The notes under the pieces: generated by a model
What the model saw: the letters and a program-made list of their open reading frames with translations, nothing else
What the model was told of the DNA's origin: nothing
Database searches by the model: none
Origin: Rhodococcus sp. ARC_M5
GTDB taxonomy: Bacteria > Actinomycetota > Actinomycetes > Mycobacteriales > Mycobacteriaceae
Length of the DNA stretch: 64,000 nt
Direction: 5' to 3'
NCBI RefSeq assembly: GCF_022810405.1
Contig: NZ_JALGQE010000015.1
Coordinates: forward strand, 34,133-98,132
In this document: positions 41,930 to 52,001 of the stretch, piece by piece
Numbering within the stretch: the first letter of the stretch is position 1
Layout of the letters: each line of letters begins with the position of its first letter
Program-made: the position numbers and the translations under genes

Positions 41930-42080
41930 AGCCCCAGACCCCGTCAATTTCACAGATCCTGACACAACCTCCTGCCACATCACCGATCCATCACCACCGA
42001 AACCCCAGTTCACCGGCCCAATCCCGCCCGTCACCGTTTACCGATCCAAAGCCAGAACCAACCCACACACCTCATGCACT
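41930..42080. other. Strand-skewed intergenic DNA, candidate oriT region
   Basis: About half of the bases on the plus strand are C and only about 11% are G. It lies between the divergent relaxosome-like gene and the relaxase gene, where oriT often maps. No clear nick hairpin is visible. Confidence 0.35.
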
Positions 42081-42122
42081 ATGGAGCTACACGCGTTTTC
42101 ACTGGTACAGTCCGCGTTTGTG

Positions 42123-45100
42123 ATGGGTCTGCACAAGCTGACCGCTGGGGACGGGTACGAGTACCTGACCCGGCAGGTTGCGGCTGCCGATTCCACCGAG
42201 CGTGGGGCCTCCTCACTGGCCGATTACTACTCCGAAAAAGGCGAGTCACCCGGCCGCTGGGCCGGGGCCGGCCTCGCTGGTCTGGGGTCGGTCGCGGCCG
42301 GCCAACAGGTGTCCGAAGCGCAGATGAAGGCCCTGTTCGGTGAAGGACTGCACCCGAACGCGGACCTGATGTTCGAGCTGGCACTCGCCCACGGCGCGTC
42401 CCAGGCCGACGCCGCCCGGTCGGCGAAACTGGGCCGGGCGTTCAAGATCGACTCCGGAGCGACCGCGTATCGGGTGGCGTGCGCGGAGGCGTTCGTGGCG
42501 CACAATCTCGCACGCGGGCAGAAGTGGAACGCGGCGATCGACGACGCCGACCGCGCGCGGATCCGCACCGATGTCGGATCGAAGATGTTCGCAAAGGAGT
42601 ACGGACGCGCTCCGGCCGACGAACGGGAACTGTCCGGGTGGGTAGCGAAGGTCGGCCGGCAGAAAACCAGCGCTGTAGCCGGTTTCGACTTGACGTTCAC
42701 ACCGGTGAAATCGGTGTCGGCATTGTGGGCGGTCGCCCCGCGCGAAGTCTCGCAACAGATCGAAGCCGCGCACGAGTCCGCGATCGCCGCCGCGGTGACG
42801 TACCTCGAGAAGCACGCGTGCTTCACCCGCGTCGGGACCGGGGGAGTGGCGCAAGTCGACGGCAACGGGTTGATCGCCGCACAGTTCACCCACCGCGATT
42901 CACGCGCCGGGGATCCGAACCTGCACACCCACGTCGCGATCAGCAACAAGGTCGCCGCCACGATGCCCGACGGCACCACCAAGTGGCTCGCACTCGACGG
43001 GGCCGCGTTGTACCGCAACAACGTTCCCGCCTCCGAGGTCTACAACACCGTCCTCGAAGCGCAGTTGCGTGAACGCATCGGCGTCCGGTTCACCGAGCGA
43101 GCGTCGACCGATCGCAGCAAACGTCCGGTCCGCGAGATCGACGGTATGGACACTCGTCTCGCCGAGCGGTGGTCCTCGCGCAGCGCCGCGATCAAACTCC
43201 GCACCGCCGAACTCGCGCGCGCCTTCCAGGCCGATCACGGACGTGAACCGACCGCCATCGAAGCGATCTCCCTCGCCCAGCAAGCGACGTTGGAAACCCG
43301 TGCCGCCAAACACGAACCGGTCTCGCACGCCGACCAACGCAGCGGCTGGCGAGCCGAAGCGATCGAGATCCTCGGCTCACAGAAGGCGCTGTCGGAACTG
43401 GTCTCGTCGATCACCGCGCACACCGCCGCCGAAGCGACAACGGACTTCGATCACGCCTGGGTGCGCGAGACCGCAGAACGCTCACTCGACATCGTCTCGC
43501 GGAAACGATCACGGTTCCTGCGCCACAACATTCGCGCCGAAGTCGTGCGGCAAGTACGCACCTTCGACCCACCGGCCGAGCGCATCGACGCACTCGTCGA
43601 CGCGGTCACCGACCTCGCGTGCGGGGACGAGTTGTCGATCGACCTCTCCGGTGCCGCCGACACCGACCCCGCTGCCGATATCGCCCCGGATGTGATGCGC
43701 CGACGCGACGGTGCCGATGTGCACACCCGCCACGAATCGCAGTTGCTCACCACCGCAGCAGTACTCGACGCCGAAGCGCGCATCGTCGCCCTCGCCGGAC
43801 GCACCGACGGTATTGCGATCGACGACAAGCACGTCGAGATTGCGTTGCTCGAATCCGCAGCAAACGGTCTCGACCTCAACGCCGGCCAGCGGTCGCTGGT
43901 ACGTGCAATGGCGACCTCGGGAGCGAAAGTGCAACTCGCGCTCGCACCCGCAGGCACCGGCAAGACCGCGTCGATGAAAGCACTGACGACTGCGTGGCAG
44001 AACGCCGCCGGCCGCGTCGTCGGGTTCGCGCCGACCGCTGCCGCCGCCGCAGTCCTGCGTCAAGATATCTTGACGACTACCGACACGTTGGCGAAGTTCG
44101 TCGACATCACCCAACGCTTGCGCGAGGGCCGGTCGGTGAAAGTTCCGCAGTGGTACACCGACATCGGCGAGGACACTCTCGTCATCGTCGACGAGGCGGG
44201 CATGACCGGCACCCTCGATCTCGACGAAGCAATCACTGCACTCGTCGAGCGCGGTGCAACGGTGCGGTTGATCGGTGATGATCAACAGCTTGCCTCCGTC
44301 GCCTCCGGTGGTGTGCTGCGCGATATCCACGACCGCATCGGTGCGTTGTCGCTCTCGCAGGTCGTCCGGTTCCGAGACCCGGCCGAAGGTGCCGCATCGC
44401 TGGCGTTGCGTGACGGCGACGAGGCCGCGATCGGGTTCTACATCGACCACGGACGGGTCCATGTCGGGTCGATTGCGACGGTCACCGACGACGCCTATAC
44501 CGCGTGGGCGGCCGATCATGCGGCCGGCAAGGACGCGCTCATGCTCGCCCCGACCCGCGAGCTCGTCGCCGAACTCAACACCCGCGCCCGCACCGACCGC
44601 CTCGCCGCCACCGGCAAGCGTGTCGGCCGGGAAGCTGTGCTCGCCGACGGGCTCATGGCCAGCGTCGGGGACGCCGTCCGCACCCGCTCGAACGACCGTC
44701 GCAACCCGCTCTCGCAGACCGACTGGGTCCGCAACGGTGACCGCTGGATCGTCGAGAAAGTCGGCCGGGACGGCTCGCTGCGGGTCCGGCATATCGAACT
44801 CGGACGCAGCGTCACCCTCGACGCCGACTACGTGCAGTCCGCCACCGAACTCGGCTACGCCGGAACCGTGCACTCCGCGCAGGGCTCGACCGCCGACACC
44901 TGCCATGTCGTGGCCACCGGCGACGAAACCCGCCAGCTCGCCTACGTCGGACTCACCCGCGGCAAGCAAGCCAACCACCTGTACTTGGCGACCGCGTCGG
45001 ACGGCGACCTGCACACCGCGATGACCGAACGCGGAATGCTTCCCCCGACCGCGGTCGACGACCTCCGCGAGATTCTGCGGCGCGACGGCGCACAGGTCTC

Positions 45101-48100
45101 AGCGCACTCCACTCTCGCCGAAGCCGACGATCCGCACCTCAATCTCTCGCCGGCGGCGCGGGCCTACGACTACTCGGTGGCCACCGGCTCCGAAGTGCAC
45201 CTCGGCCCGGAGGTGATGGACTCGATCGACGTCGCCGCCGAACAAGAAGCACCGGGTCTGACCGACGAGCCCGCATGGCCGACCCTGCGCGGACACTTGG
45301 CGATCCTCGGTGCACACGGACGCGATCCCGTCGAGGCGCTACGCAGCGCTGTCCGCTCGCGCGAACTCGATACCGCCCTCGACCGGGCCGCAGTTCTCGA
45401 CTGGCGTCTGGACCCCAGCGGCAAGCATTCCTCCGCCACCGGGCCGCTGCCGTGGCTACCCGCCATCCCGACAGCAGTACACGATCTGCCCGAGTGGGGT
45501 GCCTACCTCGACGCCCGCCAGGAACTGGTGACGGCGCACTGCGCACGCATCGCAGCCGACGTCGCCACATGGACACCGACGACTGCACCGGTGTGGGCGC
45601 GCCCGCTGCTCACCGACGAACCCGACCTCGAACTGCTCACCGATCTCGCGGTGTTCCGCGCCGCACACGACGTCGACCCGGCAGACCGGCGTCCGACCGG
45701 ACCCGAGCAACTCGCCGCCGCATCGGTGAAAGCGCAACGCAGCCTCGACCGCCGCGCCGCCGAAATGATCGACACCGGAAACGATGCAGTCGCCCGATGG
45801 CGTCCGTTCGTCGACGAACTCGACACCCACATCGCCCGCGACCCGTACTTCCCGATCCTCGCCGACCGACTCTCCGCCGCCGCACGCGCCGGAATCGAAG
45901 TCCACACCCTCGTCCGCGACTCACTCGCCACCTCGCCGCTACCCGACGAGCTGCCCGCTGCCGCACTGTGGTGGCGACTGTCCGGTGAACTCTCCGTCGC
46001 CGCGCTCGACGCCGACACCGACGGCGCAGTCCTCGAACCGTCCTGGGCACCGGTACTGACCGAACTGCTCGGCTACACCGCCGCCGTGCGGGTGATGTCC
46101 GATGCGGCGTGGCCCTCGCTCGTGGCGACCATCGACGACGCCGACCCGACCCTGTGGACCCCGGGACAGTTGCTCGGCACCGCGTACGAGTTCCTGCACG
46201 GCGGCATCGACCCCGTCGATCACGGTGTCACCCTGCCCGCCCACGAACTCGCCACCGCCCTGACGTGGCGGGCCGAGATGCTGGTGCGCGAGAACCACCT
46301 CGCCCGCACCTACACCCCACCCACCGCCGAACCACTCTCGATAGAGGACGAAGAAGCCGTCCCCATCGTTGACGACGCGGTCTCCGACACCATCGGCGGT
46401 GAGCTGCCCGACGAGTTCGTCATCCCGGCACCACTACCCACCCAGGCTGCCTCGACCGACACCGTCGTCGACGGCTCGACCCCCGCAATCCCGGTCGACG
46501 CAGACGCCGACTACCTCGCCTCCCTCGCCTCCCTCGACGCCCCCGTCGACTACGACCAAGCACCACCGCCGGAATACGACGGCGGCTACGACGACGAGTA
46601 CACCGGACTCGACCCCGAGGCCGACGCACCACCACTCGACATCGAGGTCGCCACGTTCGAGGCCGGTACCGACGACGCCGAAGCCGACGTGTGGGATGCA
46701 CTGCGCTCGCAGATCGAAACGATCGAGCTGCCGTACCCGACGGTCACCACCGACGAACGAGTCCGCCTGCTCACCGCAGATCTCGATGACGCCAAAACCA
46801 GATACCGGGAGCTGCGTAGTCGGATCTCCGACGGCACCAGCCCCGCACAGTTCCATGCCCGCACGATGCTCGCCGAGCTGCAGGAGCGAGCAGACAGGCA
46901 ACGCCCCGCCCGCATCGCCATGCTCGACACCCGCCAGGAGTGGACCGACCGCGAGTTCGAGGCCGAAGCGCTCTGGCATCACATCGATACCGTCATCCGG
47001 CCCGCCGTTGCCGCTGGCGTCGCGGCTGCCGGGGACGACGACGATGCCCGCGCCCTCGCTCAGCGCGGTCTGGACTGGGAGATCTGGCGTGCCGGATTCG
47101 TCGACGACACTGCGACCGCCGCCCGCGCCCGTGCACACGCCGCCGCCGCGGAGTACGAGCGCGTCACCGCCGGGGACGGGGGAGAAGTCACCGCCGTCGA
47201 CGTCACCACCGCACGCCTGGCAGCCGAGAGCATCGACCTCGCCGCGCTCGCCGAGCTCAAGGCCGACGTCGACCGCACCGAAGCGATGCTGTGGCGGGCC
47301 GAACAGGCAGCCGTGCGTGCAGCGATGACCGACACTCCGACCTTGACGCCGCACGCGCAGCCCTCCGTTGAGGCTGTCGATGCACCAGCAGCCGACGCAG
47401 TCGAGCAGCTTGAGCAGACGGCCCCGACAGGGCTGGCAGTAGAGGACTCCACCGAGCCTGCACCCGATTCTCAGCCTGTGCTCTCGCCGGCCGATGCCGC
47501 TCTGCTCGCGAAGATGGAACAGGACCCGATCCGGTTCGTCTCGGACTCCGAGCTGACTGCGTTCGTCGACCGCGCCGGACGCGGACGCACCGAACCGACC
47601 GTGGTGGCCGACACCGAGAAGCTGTATGCCCGACTCGACGAGCAAACCGCGGCGATCGCAGCAGCGCGCGAGATCGCCGGCGAACTACGTCGTATCTCAG
47701 CGCAATACGAGGCCGCACATACCGAGCACACGTCGCTCACCGAGCAGCTGTCGATCGCGAAGCGACGCGAACGTAAAACCCTCGAACCCGCAGTCGACGA
47801 CGCACGCTTACGCGAAGAACGCCTCGCCCGCCAGGTACGAGACACTCAACGCGCCGCCCGCGACGCCACCGGACGTGTCCAGGCCGATACCAGCGAATGG
47901 CCCGCGATCGTTGAGCGTGCCGCCGACCCGGACCGCCGCACCGCAGACCTCGCCGCCGCCGCTGTCTTCGACACTGCCATCACCGAACAAGGTCGACGCC
48001 TCCGTGCAGTGACGCTGGCCAGCGACCGGCACGCTTCCGAACAACGCATCCGAGCATCTCTCGGGACCGGTAGAACGGTCGAGGCAACCCCCATCGACGG

Positions 48101-48287
48101 GGTCACTGACCAGCGCGTCCCCCTTGTCGAGTCCACTGATCCCGAGACACAGCAGAACATTGCACGCCTGCTGGCAGATGCGCCAGGCCCTGGACAGACC
48201 CAGGGCGCTCCGGAGGCTCGGTATCCGTCGTTCCAACCCGATCCCGCGACGGAGGAGCGCCGGATCGACCGCGATCACGGACTGTAA
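42123..48287 (+). CDS. traA: MobF-family relaxase/helicase (TraA/TrwC-like)
   Basis: 2054 aa. It nicks oriT, stays bound to the strand and unwinds plasmid DNA for transfer. The family N-terminus (LHKLTAGDGYEYLTRQVA, LADYYSEKGESPGRW) supplies the catalytic tyrosines; the metal-binding histidines include LHTHVAI (about 267). The RecD-like helicase has Walker A PAGTGKTAS (about 610), Walker B VIVDEAGM (about 689) and TVHSAQGSTAD (about 915). A C-terminal extension of over 1,000 residues is acidic and coiled. ATG at 42123 chosen because the family starts there; an ATG at 42081 is in frame. Confidence 0.93.
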   Translation: MGLHKLTAGDGYEYLTRQVAAADSTERGASSLADYYSEKGESPGRWAGAGLAGLGSVAAGQQVSEAQMKALFGEGLHPNADLMFELALAHGASQADAARSAKLGRAFKIDSGATAYRVACAEAFVAHNLARGQKWNAAIDDADRARIRTDVGSKMFAKEYGRAPADERELSGWVAKVGRQKTSAVAGFDLTFTPVKSVSALWAVAPREVSQQIEAAHESAIAAAVTYLEKHACFTRVGTGGVAQVDGNGLIAAQFTHRDSRAGDPNLHTHVAISNKVAATMPDGTTKWLALDGAALYRNNVPASEVYNTVLEAQLRERIGVRFTERASTDRSKRPVREIDGMDTRLAERWSSRSAAIKLRTAELARAFQADHGREPTAIEAISLAQQATLETRAAKHEPVSHADQRSGWRAEAIEILGSQKALSELVSSITAHTAAEATTDFDHAWVRETAERSLDIVSRKRSRFLRHNIRAEVVRQVRTFDPPAERIDALVDAVTDLACGDELSIDLSGAADTDPAADIAPDVMRRRDGADVHTRHESQLLTTAAVLDAEARIVALAGRTDGIAIDDKHVEIALLESAANGLDLNAGQRSLVRAMATSGAKVQLALAPAGTGKTASMKALTTAWQNAAGRVVGFAPTAAAAAVLRQDILTTTDTLAKFVDITQRLREGRSVKVPQWYTDIGEDTLVIVDEAGMTGTLDLDEAITALVERGATVRLIGDDQQLASVASGGVLRDIHDRIGALSLSQVVRFRDPAEGAASLALRDGDEAAIGFYIDHGRVHVGSIATVTDDAYTAWAADHAAGKDALMLAPTRELVAELNTRARTDRLAATGKRVGREAVLADGLMASVGDAVRTRSNDRRNPLSQTDWVRNGDRWIVEKVGRDGSLRVRHIELGRSVTLDADYVQSATELGYAGTVHSAQGSTADTCHVVATGDETRQLAYVGLTRGKQANHLYLATASDGDLHTAMTERGMLPPTAVDDLREILRRDGAQVSAHSTLAEADDPHLNLSPAARAYDYSVATGSEVHLGPEVMDSIDVAAEQEAPGLTDEPAWPTLRGHLAILGAHGRDPVEALRSAVRSRELDTALDRAAVLDWRLDPSGKHSSATGPLPWLPAIPTAVHDLPEWGAYLDARQELVTAHCARIAADVATWTPTTAPVWARPLLTDEPDLELLTDLAVFRAAHDVDPADRRPTGPEQLAAASVKAQRSLDRRAAEMIDTGNDAVARWRPFVDELDTHIARDPYFPILADRLSAAARAGIEVHTLVRDSLATSPLPDELPAAALWWRLSGELSVAALDADTDGAVLEPSWAPVLTELLGYTAAVRVMSDAAWPSLVATIDDADPTLWTPGQLLGTAYEFLHGGIDPVDHGVTLPAHELATALTWRAEMLVRENHLARTYTPPTAEPLSIEDEEAVPIVDDAVSDTIGGELPDEFVIPAPLPTQAASTDTVVDGSTPAIPVDADADYLASLASLDAPVDYDQAPPPEYDGGYDDEYTGLDPEADAPPLDIEVATFEAGTDDAEADVWDALRSQIETIELPYPTVTTDERVRLLTADLDDAKTRYRELRSRISDGTSPAQFHARTMLAELQERADRQRPARIAMLDTRQEWTDREFEAEALWHHIDTVIRPAVAAGVAAAGDDDDARALAQRGLDWEIWRAGFVDDTATAARARAHAAAAEYERVTAGDGGEVTAVDVTTARLAAESIDLAALAELKADVDRTEAMLWRAEQAAVRAAMTDTPTLTPHAQPSVEAVDAPAADAVEQLEQTAPTGLAVEDSTEPAPDSQPVLSPADAALLAKMEQDPIRFVSDSELTAFVDRAGRGRTEPTVVADTEKLYARLDEQTAAIAAAREIAGELRRISAQYEAAHTEHTSLTEQLSIAKRRERKTLEPAVDDARLREERLARQVRDTQRAARDATGRVQADTSEWPAIVERAADPDRRTADLAAAAVFDTAITEQGRRLRAVTLASDRHASEQRIRASLGTGRTVEATPIDGVTDQRVPLVESTDPETQQNIARLLADAPGPGQTQGAPEARYPSFQPDPATEERRIDRDHGL
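44058..44075. promoter_or_regulatory. 18-bp palindrome, copy 5, inside the relaxase gene
   Basis: CGTCAAGATATCTTGACG, perfect, encoding RQDILT of the helicase domain. Being intragenic, it fits a parS-like or roadblock role better than a promoter operator. Confidence 0.7.
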
Positions 48288-48660
48288 TCACACCGCCATA
48301 TGCCATGTTCCGACTGTGGACAAGGGCCGCTTCGAAGCCTTGTCTGCGCTTCTCCACATGAGCTGTTCGGTCTGGCGTTTTTCGGTAGTCAGCGCTGGCC
48401 TGTAGCGCATTCATGGTTCGATGCATCAGGCGTCGCAGACGCATCGCCCCGGCGGTGCCCGTGAGCCGATAGACGTGTGAGTGGCTCCACGGACCTAGGC
48501 CGGCCGGGGTCGGCGTTCCCTCAGCGTTGAGCATCGCAGCAATCCGCCGGAAGGAAATCCCGAGGTCGCGAAGCTGCAACACACGGAGCAACACCTCAGG
48601 TGGGCACAGCATCGGCCGGCCCCGCCCGCGTGTTCCTTTCGGCGGTCGGACAGAGCTCAT
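48103..48660 (-). CDS. HTH protein resembling the recombinase tail of large serine integrases
   Basis: 185 aa. RVLQLRDLGISFRRIAAMLN and EGTPTPAGLGPWSHSHVYRL match the Recombinase-domain pattern of large serine recombinases, but no catalytic serine domain is present. It may be a stand-alone DNA-binding protein or a fragment. Its last 62 codons overlap the relaxase 3' end on the other strand and look less protein-like. ATG overlaps the upstream stop (ATGA). Confidence 0.55.
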   Translation of the reverse strand: MSSVRPPKGTRGRGRPMLCPPEVLLRVLQLRDLGISFRRIAAMLNAEGTPTPAGLGPWSHSHVYRLTGTAGAMRLRRLMHRTMNALQASADYRKTPDRTAHVEKRRQGFEAALVHSRNMAYGGVITVRDRGRSGAPPSRDRVGTTDTEPPERPGSVQGLAHLPAGVQCSAVSRDQWTRQGGRAGQ

Positions 48661-48827
48661 GACGGGTCGCCGCGATCGAAGAACGCGCGGACCATGTCGC
48701 GCAGAATCCGAAGCACGGACCTGGCGCGCACGGCATGGTGGGGTCGGCCGAACAGGTCGACCACGACGACGAACCACAGCAGCAGTGCGACAATCAGTAA
48801 TGGCAGATCAGCAGTGAAGGTGAACAC
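48657..48827 (-). CDS. Short membrane peptide
   Basis: 56 aa from a GTG. VFTFTADLPLLIVALLLWFV is a single membrane helix, followed by a basic amphipathic tail (VRARSVLRILRDMVRAFFDR). Coupled to the HTH gene by an ATGA overlap. A membrane peptide of a conjugation or exclusion system is possible. Confidence 0.5.
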   Translation of the reverse strand: MFTFTADLPLLIVALLLWFVVVVDLFGRPHHAVRARSVLRILRDMVRAFFDRGDPS

Positions 48828-48871
48828 GAGTGTCTCCGTGGATAGGTTTCCACGGGACTGCGCGTCAGAAG

Positions 48872-49237
48872 TCAGGCGCAGGCCAGTCCCGTAGGCGATC
48901 GATGGCTGGTGATCGACCTACGGTTGGGGCCACGCGTGATGTGCGGGGTTCTGATAACGGTGCGTCCGGGTGGTCCTCCGGGCGCGTGATAACTCCTGGT
49001 GGCGGCGCGTAGCCGCTCGGTGGCCTCCAGCTCCGCGACCAGGCGCATGACTGCGTATGTGAGCTTGGTCGGCCGTTCTTCTGTGGCCCGCTTCTGCTCG
49101 AGCAACGAGCCCCGCTCGTGAGCTTCGCGGATGGTCGCAAGGATTTGGTCGTATCGAGGGCGTACCGAGCTGTTGAAGACAGCGAACACGCCACGCAGCT
49201 GTTCCTGAATGCGGGAGGAATCGTGCGCGGATGCCAT
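48872..49237 (-). CDS. Unknown helical protein
   Basis: 121 aa. Helical and charged (QILATIREAHERGSLLEQKR, AVMRLVAELEATERLRAATR), then a basic Pro/Arg tail. First of three minus-strand genes leading towards the relaxase 3' end. No family recognised. Confidence 0.5.
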   Translation of the reverse strand: MASAHDSSRIQEQLRGVFAVFNSSVRPRYDQILATIREAHERGSLLEQKRATEERPTKLTYAVMRLVAELEATERLRAATRSYHAPGGPPGRTVIRTPHITRGPNRRSITSHRSPTGLACA

Positions 49238-49370
49238 GACTTCGACAGTAGCGGTGGCCGCTGCGTGTATCGCATATTCAGGGCGGAACGAAATTCCAGT
49301 GAAGTCTGCGGACCGCCTCAGTACGTTGGCCGTTGTACTCTCTGTGCCCCATTCTCATGATCGGATATCC

Positions 49371-50411
49371 ATGAACCCACAGGAGGTCGCCGACGCGGAG
49401 TATCGCCTCGTCGAAAACGCGATGGCATTTTTACGACGGTCGGTGCTGGGCATGAGCAATGCAGACGCCCACAGCGATGTCACGAAGGAGACGTCATTCG
49501 CCATTGTCGATCTGGCAATCGCAATCGAAGTCTTGCTCAAAGCGCGACTCCTGCGCCACGACTGGAAACTGTTGTGCACCAAAAAAGGTCTCGATGAGGA
49601 GCAGCTATCTCGAACCGTATTGGACGGGACGGCTCACACCGTCGGTCCCGATGCTGCTCTGACCCTGCTGAAGAATGATGTCGGCCTCGATCTTGAATCC
49701 GACGGACACGCGGCGTCGGCGCGGCAGGTCGGTGGGCTTCGCAACCGAGCTGTTCACTTCACCCTGACTCAGGGAGTGCGGCCCATCGCGGTCAAGGCGT
49801 CCTACGGTAAAGGCCTGCACTTCGTCCTGTGGTTCCTCGACCGCGAATTTCGCGGAAACCAGGTTGCTGACGACCTGGTAGAGGACGTTATCGAACAGCT
49901 AACCGACGTCGTCGGCCGCATCGACGAGCTGGTCAAGGCACGCAAGGGGAAAATCCAAGATGATCTCGACGCCGCCGATGTCTGCATAGAGTGCCCGCGC
50001 TGCCAACAACAGACGTTGATGCTGACCGCGGACCACCAGGTGCAGTGCGCGTTCTGTCTTTGGAAGCCTGCCGACCCCACCGTTGCGGCGGAAGAATACG
50101 TCGAGAACGTTCTCGGAGTAAGCCATCGGACCGTCCAGCAAGGAGGCGAGTGGCCCGTCTCGATATGTGTCGCCTGCTCTGAGAAAGCACTGATCGAAGG
50201 CATCGAAGAGACGTACAGACGAGCAGATCCCATGGACGCTTTCCCGTGCGACGGTCCGGTGCGCCCTCACTGGGGTTGCTTCGGCTGCGGAATGACCGCG
50301 GGCTACCAGGAGATCGATCGTTGTACCCGTTGTAACGAGCCAACCGTGGAGGGCGGCGACGGGGTATCGATGTGCGCCGATTGTTGGGGCATGGTCTTGG
50401 AAAGCGAGTAG
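49371..50411 (+). CDS. HEPN-domain protein with C-terminal zinc ribbons
   Basis: 346 aa. The N-terminal half is helical with FAIVDLAIAIEVLLKARLL and, about 90 residues later, GGLRNRAVHF: an RN..H (Rx4H) motif as in HEPN ribonucleases. The C-terminal half has three Cys clusters (CIECPRC, GCFGCGM, DRCTRC...CADC) typical of zinc ribbons. HEPN RNases act as toxins and phage-defence effectors; this architecture is not one I recognise. It is transcribed alone. Confidence 0.65.
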   Translation: MNPQEVADAEYRLVENAMAFLRRSVLGMSNADAHSDVTKETSFAIVDLAIAIEVLLKARLLRHDWKLLCTKKGLDEEQLSRTVLDGTAHTVGPDAALTLLKNDVGLDLESDGHAASARQVGGLRNRAVHFTLTQGVRPIAVKASYGKGLHFVLWFLDREFRGNQVADDLVEDVIEQLTDVVGRIDELVKARKGKIQDDLDAADVCIECPRCQQQTLMLTADHQVQCAFCLWKPADPTVAAEEYVENVLGVSHRTVQQGGEWPVSICVACSEKALIEGIEETYRRADPMDAFPCDGPVRPHWGCFGCGMTAGYQEIDRCTRCNEPTVEGGDGVSMCADCWGMVLESE

Positions 50412-50745
50412 CGACTTAAACCTGCGCTACTCCGTGCCCGTTCGCGCGGGCGGGTACCAAAGCGTGAGCTGCCGCTGGCCCGGTTCGACAGGTCATCCGA
50501 CCCCGGTGTCAGAACCTTGGCACCCTCCCCGTGCTGCGGCCCAGTCCTTCCAGCGGTGAACGCCGTACGGCTACGGGCAGGGTCTTAGAACCACCGGGTT
50601 GATTGGGTGCAAGATATAGGGCTCCACGAAGCAGTCATGTATAGAACCCAATACACGGTAGGGTGAAGTTCCCATCTCCAAGGACGACTGTCACGGCGCT
50701 ACGCCGGGCTCCGATCTGGAGAATCTCCTATCGAAGGAATGAACC

Positions 50746-51369
50746 ATGCCACTGGCAAAATTCGCGCCTCCCACACGTGTGGACGAGCCCGAACCTGACA
50801 TTCTCACGCGCGGGCAGGCCGCATCCCGCTTGGGCATTGCGATGGGGGCGGTCGACAAGCTCATCGCCGCCCGCGTCTTGGAGACGTCCATCCGAGCTGA
50901 GGTGGTCCAACGTCTCGAACGGCGCAGCTACCTCGTAGTCGAAGCAGGCGAGCTGACGGTCCTGCGGACAGATGCTCGGAAACCGGCCTACCCCGGCGAG
51001 GACCGCCGCTGGATCGGTTTCAGCACCGAGCATTCCCCGGAGGAGCTTGATGCCACCAGCCTTCGCTGGTGGCGTTCACACCCGAGAAGAGTGATCGACA
51101 ACGAACTGTTCGTCGTCACCGTCGCGACTGTCCCGGTCGCCGTGTACAAGATCGAAGGCGTCGAAAACGAACAAGTACGTCCCGGAGAAGACAAGCCCCG
51201 GTTTCACTACCGCGGCACCCTGTTGCACCGTGTCTACCCAGGCCTGGTGGACCGGCCTCTCAGTCCGGCGGTCCCCGTCCAGTACAAAGATCGAGTGCGA
51301 CAGATCATGAGCAGCAGAATCAAGGTCGTCAGCGGAGGACCCATCGGCTACCTGAATGCCGGATCATGA
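50746..51369 (+). CDS. Unknown protein with HTH-like N-terminus
   Basis: 207 aa. LTRGQAASRLGIAMGAVDKLI (about 20-40) resembles an HTH for DNA recognition. The rest (FVVTVATVPVAVYKIEGV, FHYRGTLLHRVYPGL) is beta-rich. AAGGAA lies upstream. It overlaps the next gene by ATGA. The 334-bp gap upstream (50412-50745) holds only GC-rich inverted repeats and possible promoter words. Confidence 0.6.
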   Translation: MPLAKFAPPTRVDEPEPDILTRGQAASRLGIAMGAVDKLIAARVLETSIRAEVVQRLERRSYLVVEAGELTVLRTDARKPAYPGEDRRWIGFSTEHSPEELDATSLRWWRSHPRRVIDNELFVVTVATVPVAVYKIEGVENEQVRPGEDKPRFHYRGTLLHRVYPGLVDRPLSPAVPVQYKDRVRQIMSSRIKVVSGGPIGYLNAGS

Positions 51370-51932
51370 CCAGCGGCGGTCCGGGCTCGACCGGAGGCGT
51401 GGATCGGGACACCTCAGTTGACATCCTGGCGGACGATGCGGTCCGTCGTATGAGGGTGGGCGAGGCGATCGTCGCGGTGATCGGTCTTGTGCTGCTTGCG
51501 ATTGCGTTCTGTTTGGGTCGCCTCTACGAGGTTCCTGGTCCGTTGGAGTTCTGGAAAGTCACCGCGCAACCTTTGGCTGTTGTCACGGCGGGTCTCTTCG
51601 CGATCAGCGCAGCCGTGGTGACTTTCATTGCGTACCGCCGCACCAGTGACTCCGCGGCTCACTCCGCGAACCTTCAACGCGAGAAGGAGATCAGAGCCGA
51701 GGCGCTGGACAGATGTTGGGAGAGGTTCCGGTTCATTTTTGAAAATTCCGAGACCGAGGGAGGCGACGACCCGAAGTTGCCCCCGGAGGTCATCTTCGAG
51801 GTGGTCGATTTGCTGGGGGATGAGGCTGAGAAGCTCAAGGATCAGGTGCTCGTTCAGTTCATAGCTCAATGGGGGGAGTACTACGCCGACGCCCACCTCC
51901 TCGCATCCACAGCTCCCGACGATCCGAGCTGA
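51366..51932 (+). CDS. Two-helix membrane protein
   Basis: 188 aa. Membrane helices at about 35-52 (AIVAVIGLVLLAIAFCLG) and 71-90 (VVTAGLFAISAAVVTFIAYR), then a cytoplasmic helical domain with acidic residues. Coupled to the HTH-like protein upstream. Function unknown; resembles membrane-anchored partners of plasmid sensory pairs. Confidence 0.6.
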   Translation: MTSGGPGSTGGVDRDTSVDILADDAVRRMRVGEAIVAVIGLVLLAIAFCLGRLYEVPGPLEFWKVTAQPLAVVTAGLFAISAAVVTFIAYRRTSDSAAHSANLQREKEIRAEALDRCWERFRFIFENSETEGGDDPKLPPEVIFEVVDLLGDEAEKLKDQVLVQFIAQWGEYYADAHLLASTAPDDPS

Positions 51933-52001
51933 CGTGCATTTTTGGTGCACCAAGCGCACACTGAACTGTGTAACGCGGGAAACCGTAGGGAGCCGACGAC
52001 G

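Noticed and set aside
41916..42122. N-terminal extension of the relaxase
   Set aside because: Residues are Pro/Thr-rich and unlike the family; the conserved start is at 42123.
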